Assembly (NCBI GenBank): GCA_030620115.1
Contig: JAUXFG010000202.1
Span: 1 to 5,921, forward strand
DNA length: 5,921 nt
Direction of reading: 5' to 3'
Source of the DNA: Candidatus Fermentibacterota bacterium
Lineage (GTDB): Bacteria; JAFGKV01
Below, one piece after another: positions 5,910 through 5,921 of the stretch. Position 1 is the first letter of the stretch. The number at the start of each line of letters is the position of its first letter. Under the pieces are notes generated by a model that worked only from the letters and a program-made list of their open reading frames with translations, did no database searches and was not told the DNA's origin. The position numbers and the translations under genes are program-made.

Positions 5910-5921
5910 TTCGACGTTGAA
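5910..5921. repeat. Start of a second heptad array, cut by the window edge
   Basis: TTCGACG followed by TTGAA repeats the opening unit of the 5504-5550 array. The rest lies outside the window, so the number of units is unknown. Together the two arrays bracket the 360-bp block of repeats between them. Confidence 0.55.

Larger units (their letters stand above)
5395..5921. other. Repeat-rich intergenic region without a credible gene
   Basis: Besides the small leader frame at its lower edge, this 527-bp stretch shows only dispersed-repeat sequence. From low to high coordinates: leader hairpins, a pyrimidine-rich tract (about 5467-5503), a heptad array, a 12-bp direct repeat, an inverted pair of 35-bp elements, two more heptads, a palindrome element, a hairpin and the start of another heptad array. 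Short open frames exist on both strands but translate the repeats. I see no convincing promoter for the secreted-protein operon here, nor a terminator for anything entering from the right. Confidence 0.8.

Overview
The window looks like a chromosomal fragment from a Gram-negative, uncultured-type bacterium, perhaps from the FCB group or a neighbouring candidate phylum. This is inferred from the mix of type IV pilus inner-membrane genes, a secreted protein with a C-terminal module like the type IX secretion/FlgD-Ig sorting domains, and an intergenic region packed with short dispersed repeats. The phylum cannot be fixed from this sequence alone. All four recognisable genes lie on the minus strand, so the order of transcription is from high to low coordinates.

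Layout, in transcription order. Positions 5921 to about 5436 hold no credible gene. They carry a period-7 repeat array and the start of another, an inverted pair of 35-bp elements, a 16-bp perfect palindrome and smaller hairpins. Next comes a leader stretch (5361-5435) with two hairpins that cannot form together and a possible 24-codon ORF whose stop overlaps the GTG start of the next gene. Two tandem paralogous genes for exported multidomain proteins follow (3562-5364 and 1780-3546), 15 bp apart. Both have a signal peptide, a jelly-roll domain, a CARDB-like Ig domain and a Rossmann/GATase-like domain. Their C-termini differ: an Fn3-like domain in the first, a sorting-type domain in the second. 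After a 122-bp gap with a good sigma70-type promoter come pilM (554-1657) and the 5' part of pilN (1-552), which runs off the window.

PilM and PilN are expected to form part of the cytoplasmic/inner-membrane platform of a type IV pilus or related type II secretion-like machine, with pilO, pilP and pilQ probably beyond the left edge. The two exported proteins are probably cell-surface or secreted factors of unknown function. No sequence evidence ties them to the pilus beyond being adjacent and on the same strand. I do not see a clearly new defence, mobile or biosynthetic system. The most original elements are the paralogous pair with an uncharacterised shared domain and swapped tails, and the repeat-derived leader in front of it.
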